64,000 nt of DNA from Cedecea neteri NBRC 105707 = ATCC 33855 (GCF_001571265.1 NZ_BCTL01000006.1:62001-126000), one strand, 5' to 3'. Numbered from the stretch's first letter, positions 42,577 through 54,761 are shown. Translations and numbers: made by a program. Notes: a model not told the origin generated them from the sequence alone.

Positions 42577-42638
42577 ATAAATAACGCCTGAAATCAGCAG
42601 TAAAAAATAAAACATTATAAACACCCTCTGTATAACAG

Positions 42639-42671
42639 GGCATGGTGAGCAGCTTCGCCATGCCATTTTTT
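42639..42671 (+). terminator. Attenuator-like hairpin between dgoD and dgoT
   Basis: Stem GGCATGG / CCATGCC (42639-42645, 42658-42664) followed by ATTTTTT and then the dgoT ribosome site TGGAG. Probably lowers transport-gene expression relative to the enzymes. Confidence 0.65.
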
Positions 42672-42685
42672 GGAGACGAAATATC

Positions 42686-43978
42686 ATGGATATTTCTGCA
42701 ACTGCGGTGAAACCTACGCGCCGCCGTTATTTAACGCTGGTGATGATCTTTATTACGGTGGTGATTTGCTACGTGGACCGCGCCAACCTCGCGGTCGCGT
42801 CGGCCCATATTCAGGCAGAATTTGGCATCACCAAAACGGAAATGGGCTATATCTTCTCGGCCTTTGCCTGGCTTTATACCCTGTGCCAGATCCCGGGCGG
42901 CTGGTTCCTCGACCGCGTGGGCTCCCGTCTGACCTACTTTATTGCTATTTTCGGCTGGTCCGTCGCTACGCTGTTTCAGGGATTCGCCACCGGGTTGATG
43001 TCGTTGATTGGCCTGCGCGCTATCACCGGTATCTTTGAGGCACCGGCGTTCCCGACCAATAACCGTATGGTGACGAGCTGGTTCCCGGAACATGAGCGTG
43101 CTTCTGCGGTAGGGTTTTACACCTCCGGGCAGTTTGTGGGCCTGGCGTTTTTAACGCCGCTGCTGATCTGGATTCAGGAGCTTTTAAGCTGGCATTGGGT
43201 ATTTATCGTGACCGGCGGGATCGGCATTATTTGGTCGCTGATTTGGTTCAAGGTTTATCAGCCGCCGCGTAAAAGCAAAGGCATCAACACCGCCGAGCTG
43301 GACTACATTCGTGAAGGCGGCGGCCTGGTGGACGGCGACGCACCGGCCGAAAAGAAAACGCGTAAGCCGCTCAGCGCCGCCGACTGGAAACTGGTGTTCC
43401 ACCGTAAGCTAGTAGGCGTTTACCTCGGGCAATTTGCCGTCACGTCCACCCTGTGGTTCTTCCTGACCTGGTTCCCGAACTACCTGACGCAGGAAAAAGG
43501 CATTACCGCGCTGAAGGCCGGATTTATGACCACGGTGCCGTTCCTGGCGGCGTTCTTCGGGGTGTTGCTCTCCGGCTGGGTAGCGGATCGCCTGGTGCGC
43601 AAAGGTTACTCGTTGGGCATCGCGCGTAAAGCGCCCATCATCTGCGGGCTGCTGATTTCCACCTGCATTATGGGCGCCAACTACACCAACGATCCGGTGT
43701 GGATCATGACGCTGATGGCGATTGCCTTCTTCGGCAACGGCTTTGCGTCCATCACCTGGTCGCTGGTGTCTTCCCTGGCGCCAATGCGCCTGATTGGTCT
43801 CACGGGCGGCGTGTTTAACTTTGTCGGCGGCCTCGGCGGGATCACCGTGCCGCTGGTGATTGGCTATCTCGCACAAAGCTACGGCTTCGCTCCGGCGCTG
43901 GTTTATATCTCCGTGGTAGCGCTGCTGGGTGCGCTTTCTTATATCCTGCTGGTGGGGAAAGTGGAAAGGGTCGGTTAA
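42686..43978 (+). CDS. dgoT: D-galactonate transporter DgoT
   Basis: MFS anion:cation symporter (430 residues, 12 helices) bringing in D-galactonate with protons. Typical of the ACS family: [11 protein letters not shown] in helix 1 and the [11 protein letters not shown] loop. It is the last gene of the operon and ends at a bidirectional terminator. Confidence 0.95.
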   Translation: MDISATAVKPTRRRYLTLVMIFITVVICYVDRANLAVASAHIQAEFGITKTEMGYIFSAFAWLYTLCQIPGGWFLDRVGSRLTYFIAIFGWSVATLFQGFATGLMSLIGLRAITGIFEAPAFPTNNRMVTSWFPEHERASAVGFYTSGQFVGLAFLTPLLIWIQELLSWHWVFIVTGGIGIIWSLIWFKVYQPPRKSKGINTAELDYIREGGGLVDGDAPAEKKTRKPLSAADWKLVFHRKLVGVYLGQFAVTSTLWFFLTWFPNYLTQEKGITALKAGFMTTVPFLAAFFGVLLSGWVADRLVRKGYSLGIARKAPIICGLLISTCIMGANYTNDPVWIMTLMAIAFFGNGFASITWSLVSSLAPMRLIGLTGGVFNFVGGLGGITVPLVIGYLAQSYGFAPALVYISVVALLGALSYILLVGKVERVG

Positions 43979-43988
43979 TGAGAGAAAG

Positions 43989-44014
43989 GGGAGCGCCGGG
44001 TGCGCTCCCTTTTG
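43989..44014. terminator. Terminator between dgoT and the agmatine deiminase-like gene
   Basis: Stem GGGAGCGC / GCGCTCCC (43989-43996, 44002-44009), loop CGGGT, then TTTT. It serves the two convergent genes. Confidence 0.8.
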
Positions 44015-45136
44015 TTATTTCACTGCGGGTAACTGATTGGTAACGCAGTGAATACCCCCGCCTCCGGCGGCAATCGCGTCGATGTTCAGCTGCACGACCT
44101 CACGGTCTGGGTAAAGCGTCGACAGCAGGCGAAACGCCGCCTCATCCGTTTCTTCATCGCCAAATTCCGGGGCGATAATCGCGCCGTTGATCACGAAGTA
44201 GTTGATGTACCCGGCGGCAAAATCCGGGTTCTCTTCGCTAAAGCGGCTCTCGCGCGGTTCCTGTGGCGGCGTGACGCTATGCACCTGTAGCCTGCGGCCA
44301 TCGGCGTCGGTTGCCTGCCTGAGGATCGCCAGATGCGCCTGGGTCACCTTGTGGTCCCAGGAATCCGGGTCGGGATCGAGGTTGGCGATCACCACCCCTG
44401 GCTCAACAAAACGGGCGTAAAAATCGACGTGGGCGTCGGTGATATCTTTCCCTTTTATGCCCGGCAGCCAGATGATTTTTCTCAGGCCAAGCTGTGTTTT
44501 CAGCTCCTGTTCGACTCTGTCGCGGCTCCAGCCCGGATTGCGGTTGCCGTTGACCCAGCTGCTTTCGGTCATGATGCCGGTTCCGTGTCCGTCCACCTCA
44601 ATCCCGCCGCCTTCGCCCACCAGGGCGCTGCGGATAAACGGCGTCGCGCCGTATTTTTCTGCCATAAACGCCGCCAGCAAAGTGTCCTTGCTGTGCCGCT
44701 GTTTATTGCCCCAGCCGTTGAAGTTGAAGCCCACCGCGCCGAGCTTTCCTTCCGGCGAAGTGACAAAGCATGCCCCGGTATCCCGCATCCAGATGTCGTC
44801 CAGCTCGGTCACCACGTAGGTCACGTTGTGGCTGCCACATTTTTCCTCCGCCAGCTCGCGTTCGTGTTCGCGGCAAAAGACCGTCAGCGGCTGGTAGCCG
44901 GCGATAGCGTGCGCGATGCGGCCCAGAGCATCCTGCACGCCAGGGGTAAAATCTTTCCAGATGGCTCGCTGGGCGCCAAACGCGATAAACGCCCGCTGCT
45001 GCTGTTCTCCTTCGTCCGGCATGCACCAGTCTGCGCTCGCCGCCGCGAGGGCTGATAACGGTAGCCCCAGAGAGCCCGCCATGCCCATCCCGGCCAGCAC
45101 CGAAGCACATTTAATAAATTCACGACGTGTTGACAT
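44015..45136 (-). CDS. Tat-exported agmatine deiminase / peptidylarginine deiminase-family protein
   Basis: A 373-residue member of the guanidine-modifying PAD family. The N terminus is a twin-arginine signal: STRREFIKCASVLAGMGM with a hydrophobic run and LSALAAA cleavage site, so a periplasmic location is predicted. The body keeps the catalytic set: LDDIWMRDTG (Asp), GEGGGIEVDGHGT (Glu), DAHVDFYARF (His, Asp) and GGGGIHCVTNQ (Cys about 364). This resembles agmatine deiminase, giving N-carbamoylputrescine and ammonia; the true substrate may be another guanidine. ATG 45136 follows GGGAG; an upstream ATG at 45163 would bury the signal. It is divergent from a LysR gene, and the pair is absent at this site in E. 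coli K-12. Confidence 0.85.
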   Translation of the reverse strand: MSTRREFIKCASVLAGMGMAGSLGLPLSALAAASADWCMPDEGEQQQRAFIAFGAQRAIWKDFTPGVQDALGRIAHAIAGYQPLTVFCREHERELAEEKCGSHNVTYVVTELDDIWMRDTGACFVTSPEGKLGAVGFNFNGWGNKQRHSKDTLLAAFMAEKYGATPFIRSALVGEGGGIEVDGHGTGIMTESSWVNGNRNPGWSRDRVEQELKTQLGLRKIIWLPGIKGKDITDAHVDFYARFVEPGVVIANLDPDPDSWDHKVTQAHLAILRQATDADGRRLQVHSVTPPQEPRESRFSEENPDFAAGYINYFVINGAIIAPEFGDEETDEAAFRLLSTLYPDREVVQLNIDAIAAGGGGIHCVTNQLPAVK

Positions 45137-45266
45137 ATCGGACTCCCGTATAGCTGTTTTCACTTAAGAAATTCTGCTCAGTGTGGCAGATGGATATTTC
45201 ACCACTGGCTGAATTCGGCTTCCAACGATATATTTAGTGCACGTCTGATTAGCCTGACTTATCGAA

Positions 45267-46130
45267 ATGTTAAAACACTGGCCACCGTTAAATGCCCTGC
45301 GCGGGTTTGAAGCCGCCGCGCGCCTGGGAAGCTTTCACCAGGCTGCGTCTGAACTGCATCTCACCCAGTCGGCCATCAGCCAGCAGATCCGCAGCCTGGA
45401 GGCTTATCTGGAGCAACCGCTGTTCTTTCGCAGCGGGCGCAGCGTCAGCCTGACGGACGCCGGACAGGATCTCTACAGCACCGCGCAGGTTATGCTGCAA
45501 CAGCTGGCCGTGGGCATCCGCCGCCTCGATCAGTACCGCAAGCCGAACCAGCTTATCGTGAACACCACGCCAGCCTTCGCCAGGCACTGGCTGCTGCCCA
45601 ACCTGGCGGACTTTAACCGCCAGCACCCGGAAACGGATTTGTGGCTGTTTACCAGCTTTGACCCGCCGGATATGGCCGGCGAAACCATCGACGTGGCTAT
45701 TCGGGACGACGTCAGCCAGCAGGCGGAATGCATTTTCGAGGTGTTGTACAAGGATAGACTTTATCCGGCCTGCCACCCCAATGTGCTGGCGACGCCCAAA
45801 GAGCTGCGCATCACGCTGCATGGCGAGCGCGAAATGAGCTGGGAGCATTGGAGCGTGGCCGGAGGCGCGGACGTCGGCCAGCAAAGTCAGGGCCTGAACT
45901 TCTCTGACCCAGGATTATTACTGGATGCGGCCACAGACGGGCTGGGTATCGCGCTTGTTAGCCAGCTGCTGGCTGGAAGAAAAAGAGCAAGCGAGCAGCT
46001 CATCCCGCTGGCGGAGCAAACCGTGCGCGGCGCAGACTGGGCGTGGCTTATCCATCGTGAAAGCGAAAATGACCCGCTAACCCGCCAGTTTTGTACTTGG
46101 CTGCGGGGCAAAGTGGAAAGGCCGGACTAA
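45267..46130 (+). CDS. LysR-family regulator, GcvA-like
   Basis: LTTR of 287 residues. The helix-turn-helix spans about residues 8-40 (LNALRGFEAAARLGSFHQAA and LTQSAISQQIRSLE), followed by the two-lobe effector domain (QLIVNTTPAFARHWLLPNL). The sequence type is that of GcvA/AmpR-like regulators. It faces away from the deiminase gene with 130 bp between, so it probably regulates that gene, with a guanidine or amine as possible inducer (inference). Confidence 0.85.
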   Translation: MLKHWPPLNALRGFEAAARLGSFHQAASELHLTQSAISQQIRSLEAYLEQPLFFRSGRSVSLTDAGQDLYSTAQVMLQQLAVGIRRLDQYRKPNQLIVNTTPAFARHWLLPNLADFNRQHPETDLWLFTSFDPPDMAGETIDVAIRDDVSQQAECIFEVLYKDRLYPACHPNVLATPKELRITLHGEREMSWEHWSVAGGADVGQQSQGLNFSDPGLLLDAATDGLGIALVSQLLAGRKRASEQLIPLAEQTVRGADWAWLIHRESENDPLTRQFCTWLRGKVERPD

Positions 46131-46139
46131 TTCTTTTAC

Positions 46140-46164
46140 CCTGAAGCGTACTCAGCGCTTCAGG
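46140..46164 (+). promoter_or_regulatory. Hairpin covering the yidR ribosome site
   Basis: Perfect 9-bp stem CCTGAAGCG / CGCTTCAGG (46140-46148, 46156-46164) with a 7-base loop. The 3' arm runs into AGGG (46162-46165), the only Shine-Dalgarno for the GTG at 46173. It could hold yidR translation low, or simply end the LysR transcript. Confidence 0.5.
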
Positions 46165-46172
46165 GCAAAACC

Positions 46173-47441
46173 GTGATTAAACAACTCACCTTCGCACCGC
46201 GTCATCATCAGCTTACCAATGTTAACACCTGGACGCCGGACAGCCAGTGGCTGGCCTTCGACGTGCGGCCATCGGGTGCCTCTTTTACCGGCGCAACCAT
46301 TGAGCGAGTCAATATTCTGAACGGCGATATTGAAGTGGTGTATCGCGCGCCTGAAGGTGCCCACGTTGGCGTGGTGACCGTGAATCCACAGCTGCCGGAG
46401 CGTTACGTTTTCATCCACGGCCCGGAAAACCCGGACGCCGACTGGCATTATGACTTCCACCACCGCCGTGGCGTGGTTGTGGACCAGGGCGAAGCCAGCA
46501 ATCTTGATGCGATGGACATTACCTCGCCTTATACCCCTGGCGCGCTGCGCGGCGGCAGCCACGTTCACGTCTGGAGCCCGGACGGCAGCCGTCTGAGCTT
46601 CACCTACAACGACCATGTGATGCACGAGCTTGATGAGCGCTTAGATCTGCGCAACGTCGGCGTCGCGCTGCCTTTTGGCCCCGTAACGCCAACCAGACAG
46701 CATCCTCGCGAATATGACGGCAGCCATTATTGTGTGCTGGTGAGTCGGACAACGGCAGAGCCACAGCCCGGCAGCGATGAGATTAACCGCGCCTACGAAG
46801 AAGGCTGGATAGGTGAGCAAGGTTACCGCAAGCCAGACGGCAGCCTCCAGCGCTGGGCGCTGGCGTTTATCGGCGATACGCTCTCAACAAGCGGCGAAAA
46901 AGTGCCTGAGCTGTTTATCGTGGATTTGCCTGACGAAGCACAGGCTTATCAGCAGGCCGGAGGCGAACCGCTGTGCGGCACCGAAACCTCGCTGCCCGCG
47001 CCGCCAAAAGGCGTGATGCAGCGCAGGCTGACCTTTACCCACGAACGCCGTCATCCGGGCCTGGTGAATCAGCCTCGGCATTGGATCCGCAGCAGCCCGG
47101 ACGGCAGCCAGCTTGCCTTCCTGATGCGGGATGACAGCGGCGTGGTGCAGCTTTGGATGCTTTCCCCGAACGGCGGTGAGCCACGGCAGGTCACCCACGG
47201 CGAACATGACATTCAGTCGGCCTTCAACTGGCATCCTTCAGGCAAAGCTCTTGGGTTTGTGCAGCAGGGACGTGTGGTGCTGTGTGACGCGCAAAGTGGG
47301 GAAGTTACGCCATTAGGCGCAGCGGAAGGGGAAGCGCCTTCCGGTGACGCTATCGTCTTTTCACCGGACGGCAAGCAAGTCGCCTGGATGCAGGACATCG
47401 ACGGTTTCCGCCAGCTGTGGAGCGCGGAAACCGGGCTTTAA
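46173..47441 (+). CDS. yidR: YidR, beta-propeller-like DUF3748 protein
   Basis: A 422-residue protein with TolB/WD-like repeats (WTPDSQWLAFD, VWSPDGSRLSF, RSSPDGSQLAFL, NWHPSGKALGF, VFSPDGKQVAWM), so a beta-propeller fold is likely. E. coli YidR is alike but lacks the EQGYRKPDGSLQRW insertion seen near residue 215. Function is not known. It starts with GTG at 46173 just after a hairpin; no signal peptide is seen. Confidence 0.9.
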   Translation: MIKQLTFAPRHHQLTNVNTWTPDSQWLAFDVRPSGASFTGATIERVNILNGDIEVVYRAPEGAHVGVVTVNPQLPERYVFIHGPENPDADWHYDFHHRRGVVVDQGEASNLDAMDITSPYTPGALRGGSHVHVWSPDGSRLSFTYNDHVMHELDERLDLRNVGVALPFGPVTPTRQHPREYDGSHYCVLVSRTTAEPQPGSDEINRAYEEGWIGEQGYRKPDGSLQRWALAFIGDTLSTSGEKVPELFIVDLPDEAQAYQQAGGEPLCGTETSLPAPPKGVMQRRLTFTHERRHPGLVNQPRHWIRSSPDGSQLAFLMRDDSGVVQLWMLSPNGGEPRQVTHGEHDIQSAFNWHPSGKALGFVQQGRVVLCDAQSGEVTPLGAAEGEAPSGDAIVFSPDGKQVAWMQDIDGFRQLWSAETGL

Positions 47442-47446
47442 GCCGC

Positions 47447-47779
47447 TTAATGAGGAAGTTCTGCCGGTGGGATAACGGCGTTGGTGGCCAGATTCTGTTT
47501 CTCGCTGGCCTCCACGCGCGATCTCACTGAGTTGTCCTTACGGAACATATCCCACGGTAAAAGCACCGTATCCAGCACGGCGGTAAACGGCAGATCCAGC
47601 GCAACCAGTGGTTTTATCGCCCAGCTTGTTTCGTCGTCGCCAAGCGTCGCTGTGCTGGCTCGTGTGCCCGGGTACAAACCTTCTTTGCCGCCGCTGTGTG
47701 ACATCATGCTGGAGCAGCCGGTCAGTAATAACAGCCCGCTGCTAATCACCAGAGTTGGAAACCAGTTTCTCATCATCAT
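47447..47779 (-). CDS. yidQ: Lipoprotein YidQ (DUF1375, YceK-like)
   Basis: Small outer- or inner-membrane lipoprotein of 110 residues: signal peptide with the lipobox LLTGC (Cys about 22), then SSMMSHSGGKEGLYPGTRA and PFTAVLDTVLLPWD, both family marks. Residue after Cys is Ser, which favours sorting to the outer membrane. Role unknown. Convergent with yidR, stops 5 bp apart. Confidence 0.92.
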   Translation of the reverse strand: MMMRNWFPTLVISSGLLLLTGCSSMMSHSGGKEGLYPGTRASTATLGDDETSWAIKPLVALDLPFTAVLDTVLLPWDMFRKDNSVRSRVEASEKQNLATNAVIPPAELPH

Positions 47780-47960
47780 CTTGCTGTCATCTTTAATGGC
47801 TGGCGAAGTACCAGCACCTGCGGAGTTATAGCATCCGCCCGTGGTATAAAAATGCCCGTTGTTCCGCTCTGTGGCGGCTATCGCATATTTTTAACCTTTT
47901 ATGCTGTTTGCCAGTCTAAGTAAGGAAAGCCATTCACGCAAAAAATTTGCGTTCAGGCGC

Positions 47961-47988
47961 CTTGAAAAATTTTAAGCGAGCCACATTT
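47961..47988 (+). promoter_or_regulatory. Sigma-32 heat-shock promoter of ibpA
   Basis: CTTGAAA (47961-47967), a 13-bp spacer, CCACATTT (47981-47988), against the consensus CTTGAAA-N11-16-CCCCATnT. One central base differs. Confidence 0.85.
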
Positions 47989-47995
47989 TAGTAGA

Positions 47996-48093
47996 GTAAC
48001 CAAAACGAGTACGCCGATTGGGTGCTCAGGTTCATGGCCTGTCCAAAGGGAAGGCTTTTACATCTTACTCGCTGATTTCATGAGCTTTTTATT
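47996..48093 (+). promoter_or_regulatory. ROSE-type RNA thermometer leader of ibpA
   Basis: About 98-nt 5' UTR with several helices. Next to the start codon, CTCGCTGATTTCATGAG can pair CUCG with UGAG, closing the weak ribosome site, and includes the UYGCU motif of ROSE elements as UCGCU. ibpA leaders in gamma-proteobacteria are established ROSE thermometers. Confidence 0.7.
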
Positions 48094-48507
48094 ATGCGTA
48101 ACTTCGATCTTTCTCCGCTGTATCGGTCCGCCATCGGTTTTGACCGTCTGTTTAATCTGCTGGAAAACAACCAGAGCCAAAGCAACGGCGGCTACCCTCC
48201 GTACAACGTTGAATTAGTGGATGAAAACCACTATCGCATTGCTATTGCCGTCGCCGGTTTCGCCGAAAGCGAACTTGAGATCACCGCCCAGGACAATCTG
48301 CTGATTGTTAAAGGCGCGCACGCGGACGAGCAGCAAGAGCGTACTTACCTCTACCAGGGCATTGCCGAACGCAATTTCGAGCGCAAATTCCAGCTGGCGG
48401 AAAACATCCACGTTCGCGGTGCGAACCTGGTCAACGGCCTGCTGTACATCAGCCTGGAGCGCGAAATTCCAGAGTCGATGAAGCCTCGCCGCATCGAAAT
48501 CAACTAA
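48094..48507 (+). CDS. ibpA: Small heat-shock protein IbpA
   Basis: HSP20-family chaperone (137 residues) that coats aggregates together with IbpB and prepares them for DnaK/ClpB. N terminus [20 protein letters not shown], alpha-crystallin domain in the middle, and the C-terminal PRRIEIN containing the IEI anchor. Followed by ibpB in the same direction. Confidence 0.97.
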   Translation: MRNFDLSPLYRSAIGFDRLFNLLENNQSQSNGGYPPYNVELVDENHYRIAIAVAGFAESELEITAQDNLLIVKGAHADEQQERTYLYQGIAERNFERKFQLAENIHVRGANLVNGLLYISLEREIPESMKPRRIEIN

Positions 48508-48592
48508 TTCGTGGGGTCGCGCCTCGCGCGGCCCGTCATCAAGCTGGCTTGCCGTCAGGGAGCCAATGCCCGTTCGCATGCGGGCAGGTTAT

Positions 48593-48614
48593 TTCTTGCT
48601 TCAAAGAAGGAGAA
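48593..48614 (+). promoter_or_regulatory. ROSE hairpin at the ibpB ribosome site
   Basis: TTCTTGCTT (48593-48601) pairs with AAGGAGAA (48607-48614) around a 5-base loop, leaving the G of TTGCT bulged. This UUGCU/AGGAG pairing with a bulged G is the core of ROSE thermometers. A GCCCG / CGGGC hairpin precedes it (about 48568-48585). Confidence 0.75.
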
Positions 48615-48620
48615 AACACT

Positions 48621-49049
48621 ATGCGTAACTACGATTTATCCCCACTTCTGCGTCAATGGATCGGCTTCGATAAACTGGCTAACGCGCTGCAGTCCAGCAG
48701 TGAAAGCCAGAGCTTCCCGCCTTACAACATCGAGAAGAGCGACGATAACCATTACCGCATCACGCTGGCTTTGGCCGGTTTCCGCCAGGAAGATCTTGAT
48801 ATCGAGCTGGAAGGCACCCGTCTGAGCGTGAAGGGCACGCCGGTTAAACCGGAAAAAGAGGTCAACTGGCTGCATCAGGGGCTGGTGACTCAGCCGTTCA
48901 GCCTGAGCTTCACCCTGGCCGAGCATATGCAGGTTTCAGGGGCAACGTTCACTAACGGCCTGCTGCACATTGACCTGGTGCGTGAAATCCCAGAAGAGAT
49001 TGCGCCACAGCGGATCGCCATTAGCGAACGCCCCGCGCTTAACAGTTAA
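48621..49049 (+). CDS. ibpB: Small heat-shock protein IbpB
   Basis: HSP20-family partner of IbpA (142 residues), starting [20 protein letters not shown], with an alpha-crystallin domain and the C-terminal IAI motif ([10 protein letters not shown]). ATG 48621 follows AAGGAG inside the thermometer hairpin; an upstream in-frame ATG at 48549 lies in that leader. Ends at a terminator. Confidence 0.97.
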   Translation: MRNYDLSPLLRQWIGFDKLANALQSSSESQSFPPYNIEKSDDNHYRITLALAGFRQEDLDIELEGTRLSVKGTPVKPEKEVNWLHQGLVTQPFSLSFTLAEHMQVSGATFTNGLLHIDLVREIPEEIAPQRIAISERPALNS

Positions 49050-49072
49050 TTAAGTTTCTCTTATTAAGCATT

Positions 49073-49099
49073 AAGGCCCCTGAAAATGGGGCCTTTTTT
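49073..49099 (+). terminator. Terminator after ibpB
   Basis: Stem AAGGCCCC / GGGGCCTT (49073-49080, 49088-49095) with a TGAAAAT loop and six T. Confidence 0.9.
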
Positions 49100-49145
49100 G
49101 TGCTCCGCGCCCCATTATCCTGCCCGTAGCTCTGCCAGAATCCAT

Positions 49146-49163
49146 AATAACAATAATGTTATT
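49146..49163. promoter_or_regulatory. Palindrome before yidE
   Basis: AATAACA / TGTTATT with an ATAA spacer, exact arms, 15 bp before the yidE start. It may be an operator or a leader hairpin; the binder is unknown. Confidence 0.35.
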
Positions 49164-49177
49164 CACAGGGATGATAT

Positions 49178-50836
49178 ATGAGTGGAATAGCGTTAACCGT
49201 CAGCATGCTGGCGCTGGTCGCCGTGGTAGGTCTGTGGATCGGCAACATCAAGATCCGTGGCGTAGGATTCGGGATCGGAGGCGTGCTGTTTGGCGGCATT
49301 ATTGTCGGCCACTTCGTTAATCAGGCCGGGATTGGCCTGAACGGCGACATGCTGCACTTTATCCAGGAGTTTGGGCTGATCCTGTTTGTCTATACCATCG
49401 GTATTCAGGTGGGGCCTGGCTTCTTCTCTTCGCTTCGCGTGTCCGGCCTGCGGCTTAACCTGTTCGCTATTCTGATCGTCGTGCTCGGCGCGCTGGTCAC
49501 CGCCGTGGTCTACAAGCTGTTTGATGTACCGCTGCCGGTGGTGCTGGGGATCTTCTCCGGTGCGGTCACCAATACTCCCGCGCTGGGGGCGGGGCAGCAG
49601 ATCCTTACCGATCTCGGTACGCCTGCACAATTGGTTGACCAAATGGGGATGAGCTACGCGATGGCGTACCCGTTTGGGATTTGCGGCATCCTGATGACCA
49701 TGTGGCTGCTGCGCATAGCATTTCGCGTCAGCGTCGACAAAGAAGCGCAGCAGTTTGAGGCCAGCAGCGGCCAAAATCACGCTCAGCTGCAGACCATCAA
49801 TATCTGCGTTGCCAACCCCAACCTGAATGGCCTGGCGATTCAGGACATCCCTATTCTTAACAGTGACGAGATAATTTGCTCCCGCCTTAAGCGTGATGAA
49901 TTGCTGATGGTGCCTTCCCCAGGCACTCTGGTTCAGACCGGCGACCTGCTGCACCTGGTCGGGGCGGAAAAGGATTTGCACAAAGCGCTGCTGGTGATCG
50001 GCACCGAGGTGGATACCTCGCTTTCAACGCGAGGCACGGATCTGCGCGTTGAGCGCGTAGTGGTGACCAACGAGAAGGTTTTAGGCAAGAAGATCCGCGA
50101 TCTGCACTTAAAACAGAAATATGACGTGGTGATCTCACGGCTTAACCGCGCTGGAGTTGAGCTGGTAGCCAGCAGCAACGCCAGCCTGCAGTTTGGCGAC
50201 ATCCTCAACCTCGTGGGCCGCCCTCAATCGATAGACGCGGTGGCGGCAGAAGTCGGTAACGCGCAGCACAAGCTGCAGCAGGTACAAATGCTGCCGGTGT
50301 TTATCGGCATCGGGCTTGGCGTACTGCTGGGCTCCATTCCGCTGTTTATCCCCGGTTTCCCGGCCGCGTTGCGCCTTGGGCTGGCGGGCGGGCCGCTCAT
50401 TATGGCATTGATCCTTGGTCGCATTGGCAGTATCGGCAAGCTGTACTGGTTTATGCCGCCGAGCGCTAACCTGGCGCTGCGCGAGCTGGGCATCGTGCTC
50501 TTCCTGGCTGTGGTCGGGCTCAAGTCCGGTGGGGATTTTATCGACACGCTGCTGGTGGGCGACGGCGTAAGCTGGATTGGCTATGGCATTCTGATCACGG
50601 CGATTCCGCTGATTACCGTCGGCCTGCTTGCTCGCCTGCTGGCGAAGATGAACTACCTGACGCTGTGCGGCATGCTGGCGGGCTCGATGACCGACCCGCC
50701 TGCGCTGGCCTTTGCCAACGGGCTGCATGCGACCAGCGGTGCGGCCGCGCTTTCTTATGCCACGGTTTACCCGCTGGTGATGTTCCTGCGCATTATTACT
50801 CCCCAACTGCTGGCGCTGCTGTTCTGGGGGCTATAG
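49178..50836 (+). CDS. yidE: Putative transporter YidE (AspT/YidE-YbjL family, two RCK_C domains)
   Basis: Integral membrane protein of 552 residues: two membrane halves (about 1-165 and 370-552) flank two cytoplasmic TrkA-C (RCK_C) domains, seen as [26 protein letters not shown] and a second copy with [11 protein letters not shown]. Conserved helix motifs [13 protein letters not shown] and [14 protein letters not shown] repeat between the halves. Related to aspartate:alanine exchangers; the substrate is unknown. Its stop shares a CTATAG palindrome with the yidP stop. Confidence 0.93.
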   Translation: MSGIALTVSMLALVAVVGLWIGNIKIRGVGFGIGGVLFGGIIVGHFVNQAGIGLNGDMLHFIQEFGLILFVYTIGIQVGPGFFSSLRVSGLRLNLFAILIVVLGALVTAVVYKLFDVPLPVVLGIFSGAVTNTPALGAGQQILTDLGTPAQLVDQMGMSYAMAYPFGICGILMTMWLLRIAFRVSVDKEAQQFEASSGQNHAQLQTINICVANPNLNGLAIQDIPILNSDEIICSRLKRDELLMVPSPGTLVQTGDLLHLVGAEKDLHKALLVIGTEVDTSLSTRGTDLRVERVVVTNEKVLGKKIRDLHLKQKYDVVISRLNRAGVELVASSNASLQFGDILNLVGRPQSIDAVAAEVGNAQHKLQQVQMLPVFIGIGLGVLLGSIPLFIPGFPAALRLGLAGGPLIMALILGRIGSIGKLYWFMPPSANLALRELGIVLFLAVVGLKSGGDFIDTLLVGDGVSWIGYGILITAIPLITVGLLARLLAKMNYLTLCGMLAGSMTDPPALAFANGLHATSGAAALSYATVYPLVMFLRIITPQLLALLFWGL

Positions 50837-51574
50837 CTCATCGCCGCCCGGCTGTTCGGGCGGCATCCTCGAATGATCCCTGCGCAGGTGGTAATCCACC
50901 TGGTATTCGCTGGCATTTCTGAACATCACCGAATAGTTAAGAAACTCGCCTTTATCGCTGTAAGAGAGCGACGTGATGCGCAGAATCGGCGTCACCTCGG
51001 CGATGTTCAACAACCTGGCCGTTTTGGCGTCGGCGAGCACCGGCGTCAGCGTTTCGTAGTTGCCGCTGATGATTATCTGGCATTCGTCTTCGATATAGCT
51101 GAATTTTGACCCTTCAAGGTGGGCCAACGACAGGTTACGGAAGAGTTTAACCGGCATGTAGCTGTCTTCCACCATCAGCGGCTTACCGCCGACGGCACGC
51201 ACGCGGCGGGAGTAGTAAATTTTCTCGTCTATTTTAATGCGCAGCAGGCTGGCAATCGCCGGTGGCGCAGGCATCACGTTAAACTCCAGCACCTCGCTCA
51301 GCACCTCTTTGCCCTGGCTGCGCATCACTTCCACAAACCCCGTCAGGTTGGTCGTTTCGTGGTGAACGTCTTTTTTCGTCACCCACGTGCCGCTGCCCTG
51401 GCGACGCGTGACCAGCCCCCAGCCGATAAGCAACGCCACCGCTTTGCGGATGGTCATTCTTGAGACGCCAAACTCCTCGGCGAGTTTTTTCTCACCGGGC
51501 AGCGGGCTGCCGATGGTGTAGTCGGCGGAGTTAAGCCTCAGCCGCAGTCGGTCGGCAATGGATTTGTAGATCAT
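50831..51574 (-). CDS. yidP: GntR-family regulator YidP (HutC/UTRA subfamily)
   Basis: Repressor-type regulator of 247 residues: winged helix at about 1-70 ([20 protein letters not shown]) and a UTRA effector domain that usually binds a sugar phosphate. ATG 51574 gives the family start [10 protein letters not shown]; the upstream open stretch to 51724 lies in the promoter region. It is divergent from the alpha-glucoside PTS operon, the probable target, with a 30-bp palindrome in between. Confidence 0.9.
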   Translation of the reverse strand: MIYKSIADRLRLRLNSADYTIGSPLPGEKKLAEEFGVSRMTIRKAVALLIGWGLVTRRQGSGTWVTKKDVHHETTNLTGFVEVMRSQGKEVLSEVLEFNVMPAPPAIASLLRIKIDEKIYYSRRVRAVGGKPLMVEDSYMPVKLFRNLSLAHLEGSKFSYIEDECQIIISGNYETLTPVLADAKTARLLNIAEVTPILRITSLSYSDKGEFLNYSVMFRNASEYQVDYHLRRDHSRMPPEQPGGDEL

Positions 51575-51619
51575 CTCTGGACATCTCCAGGCTTTATCTC
51601 GCCGTTGTATTTCGATGAA

Positions 51620-51649
51620 TTGTCTAGTTTTAAGATTAAAAGTAGACAA
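51620..51649. promoter_or_regulatory. 30-bp palindromic operator between yidP and aglA
   Basis: Arms TTGTCTAGTTTTAA and TTAAAAGTAGACAA are reverse complements at 13 of 14 positions, with a GA spacer. It sits 46 bp upstream of yidP and directly next to a -35-like TTGACC (51652-51657) whose -10 is TACGAT (51674-51679) on the aglA side. Likely YidP operator (inference). Confidence 0.7.
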
Positions 51650-51799
51650 CTTTGACCAAATAAAAACCATGAATACGATCACGAATCGCTGCGCCTGACG
51701 CGGCGAGAAACAGCCCGCCCTCATATTCTCAGCTTCAGGCCAGACTAAAAAAATAAGGCCGCCTCTTACTCTACGAAGTTGTTACATGAGGATTTAAAA

Positions 51800-54741
<2,942 letters not shown>

Positions 54742-54761
54742 GTTTCCTTGAGACATTACGG

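Larger units (their letters stand above)
47780..48093 (+). other. ibpA promoter and leader region
   Basis: 314 bp without a gene. The left part should hold the yidQ promoter on the minus strand. The right part holds the sigma-32 promoter (47961-47988) and the ibpA leader RNA (about 47996-48093). Confidence 0.7.
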
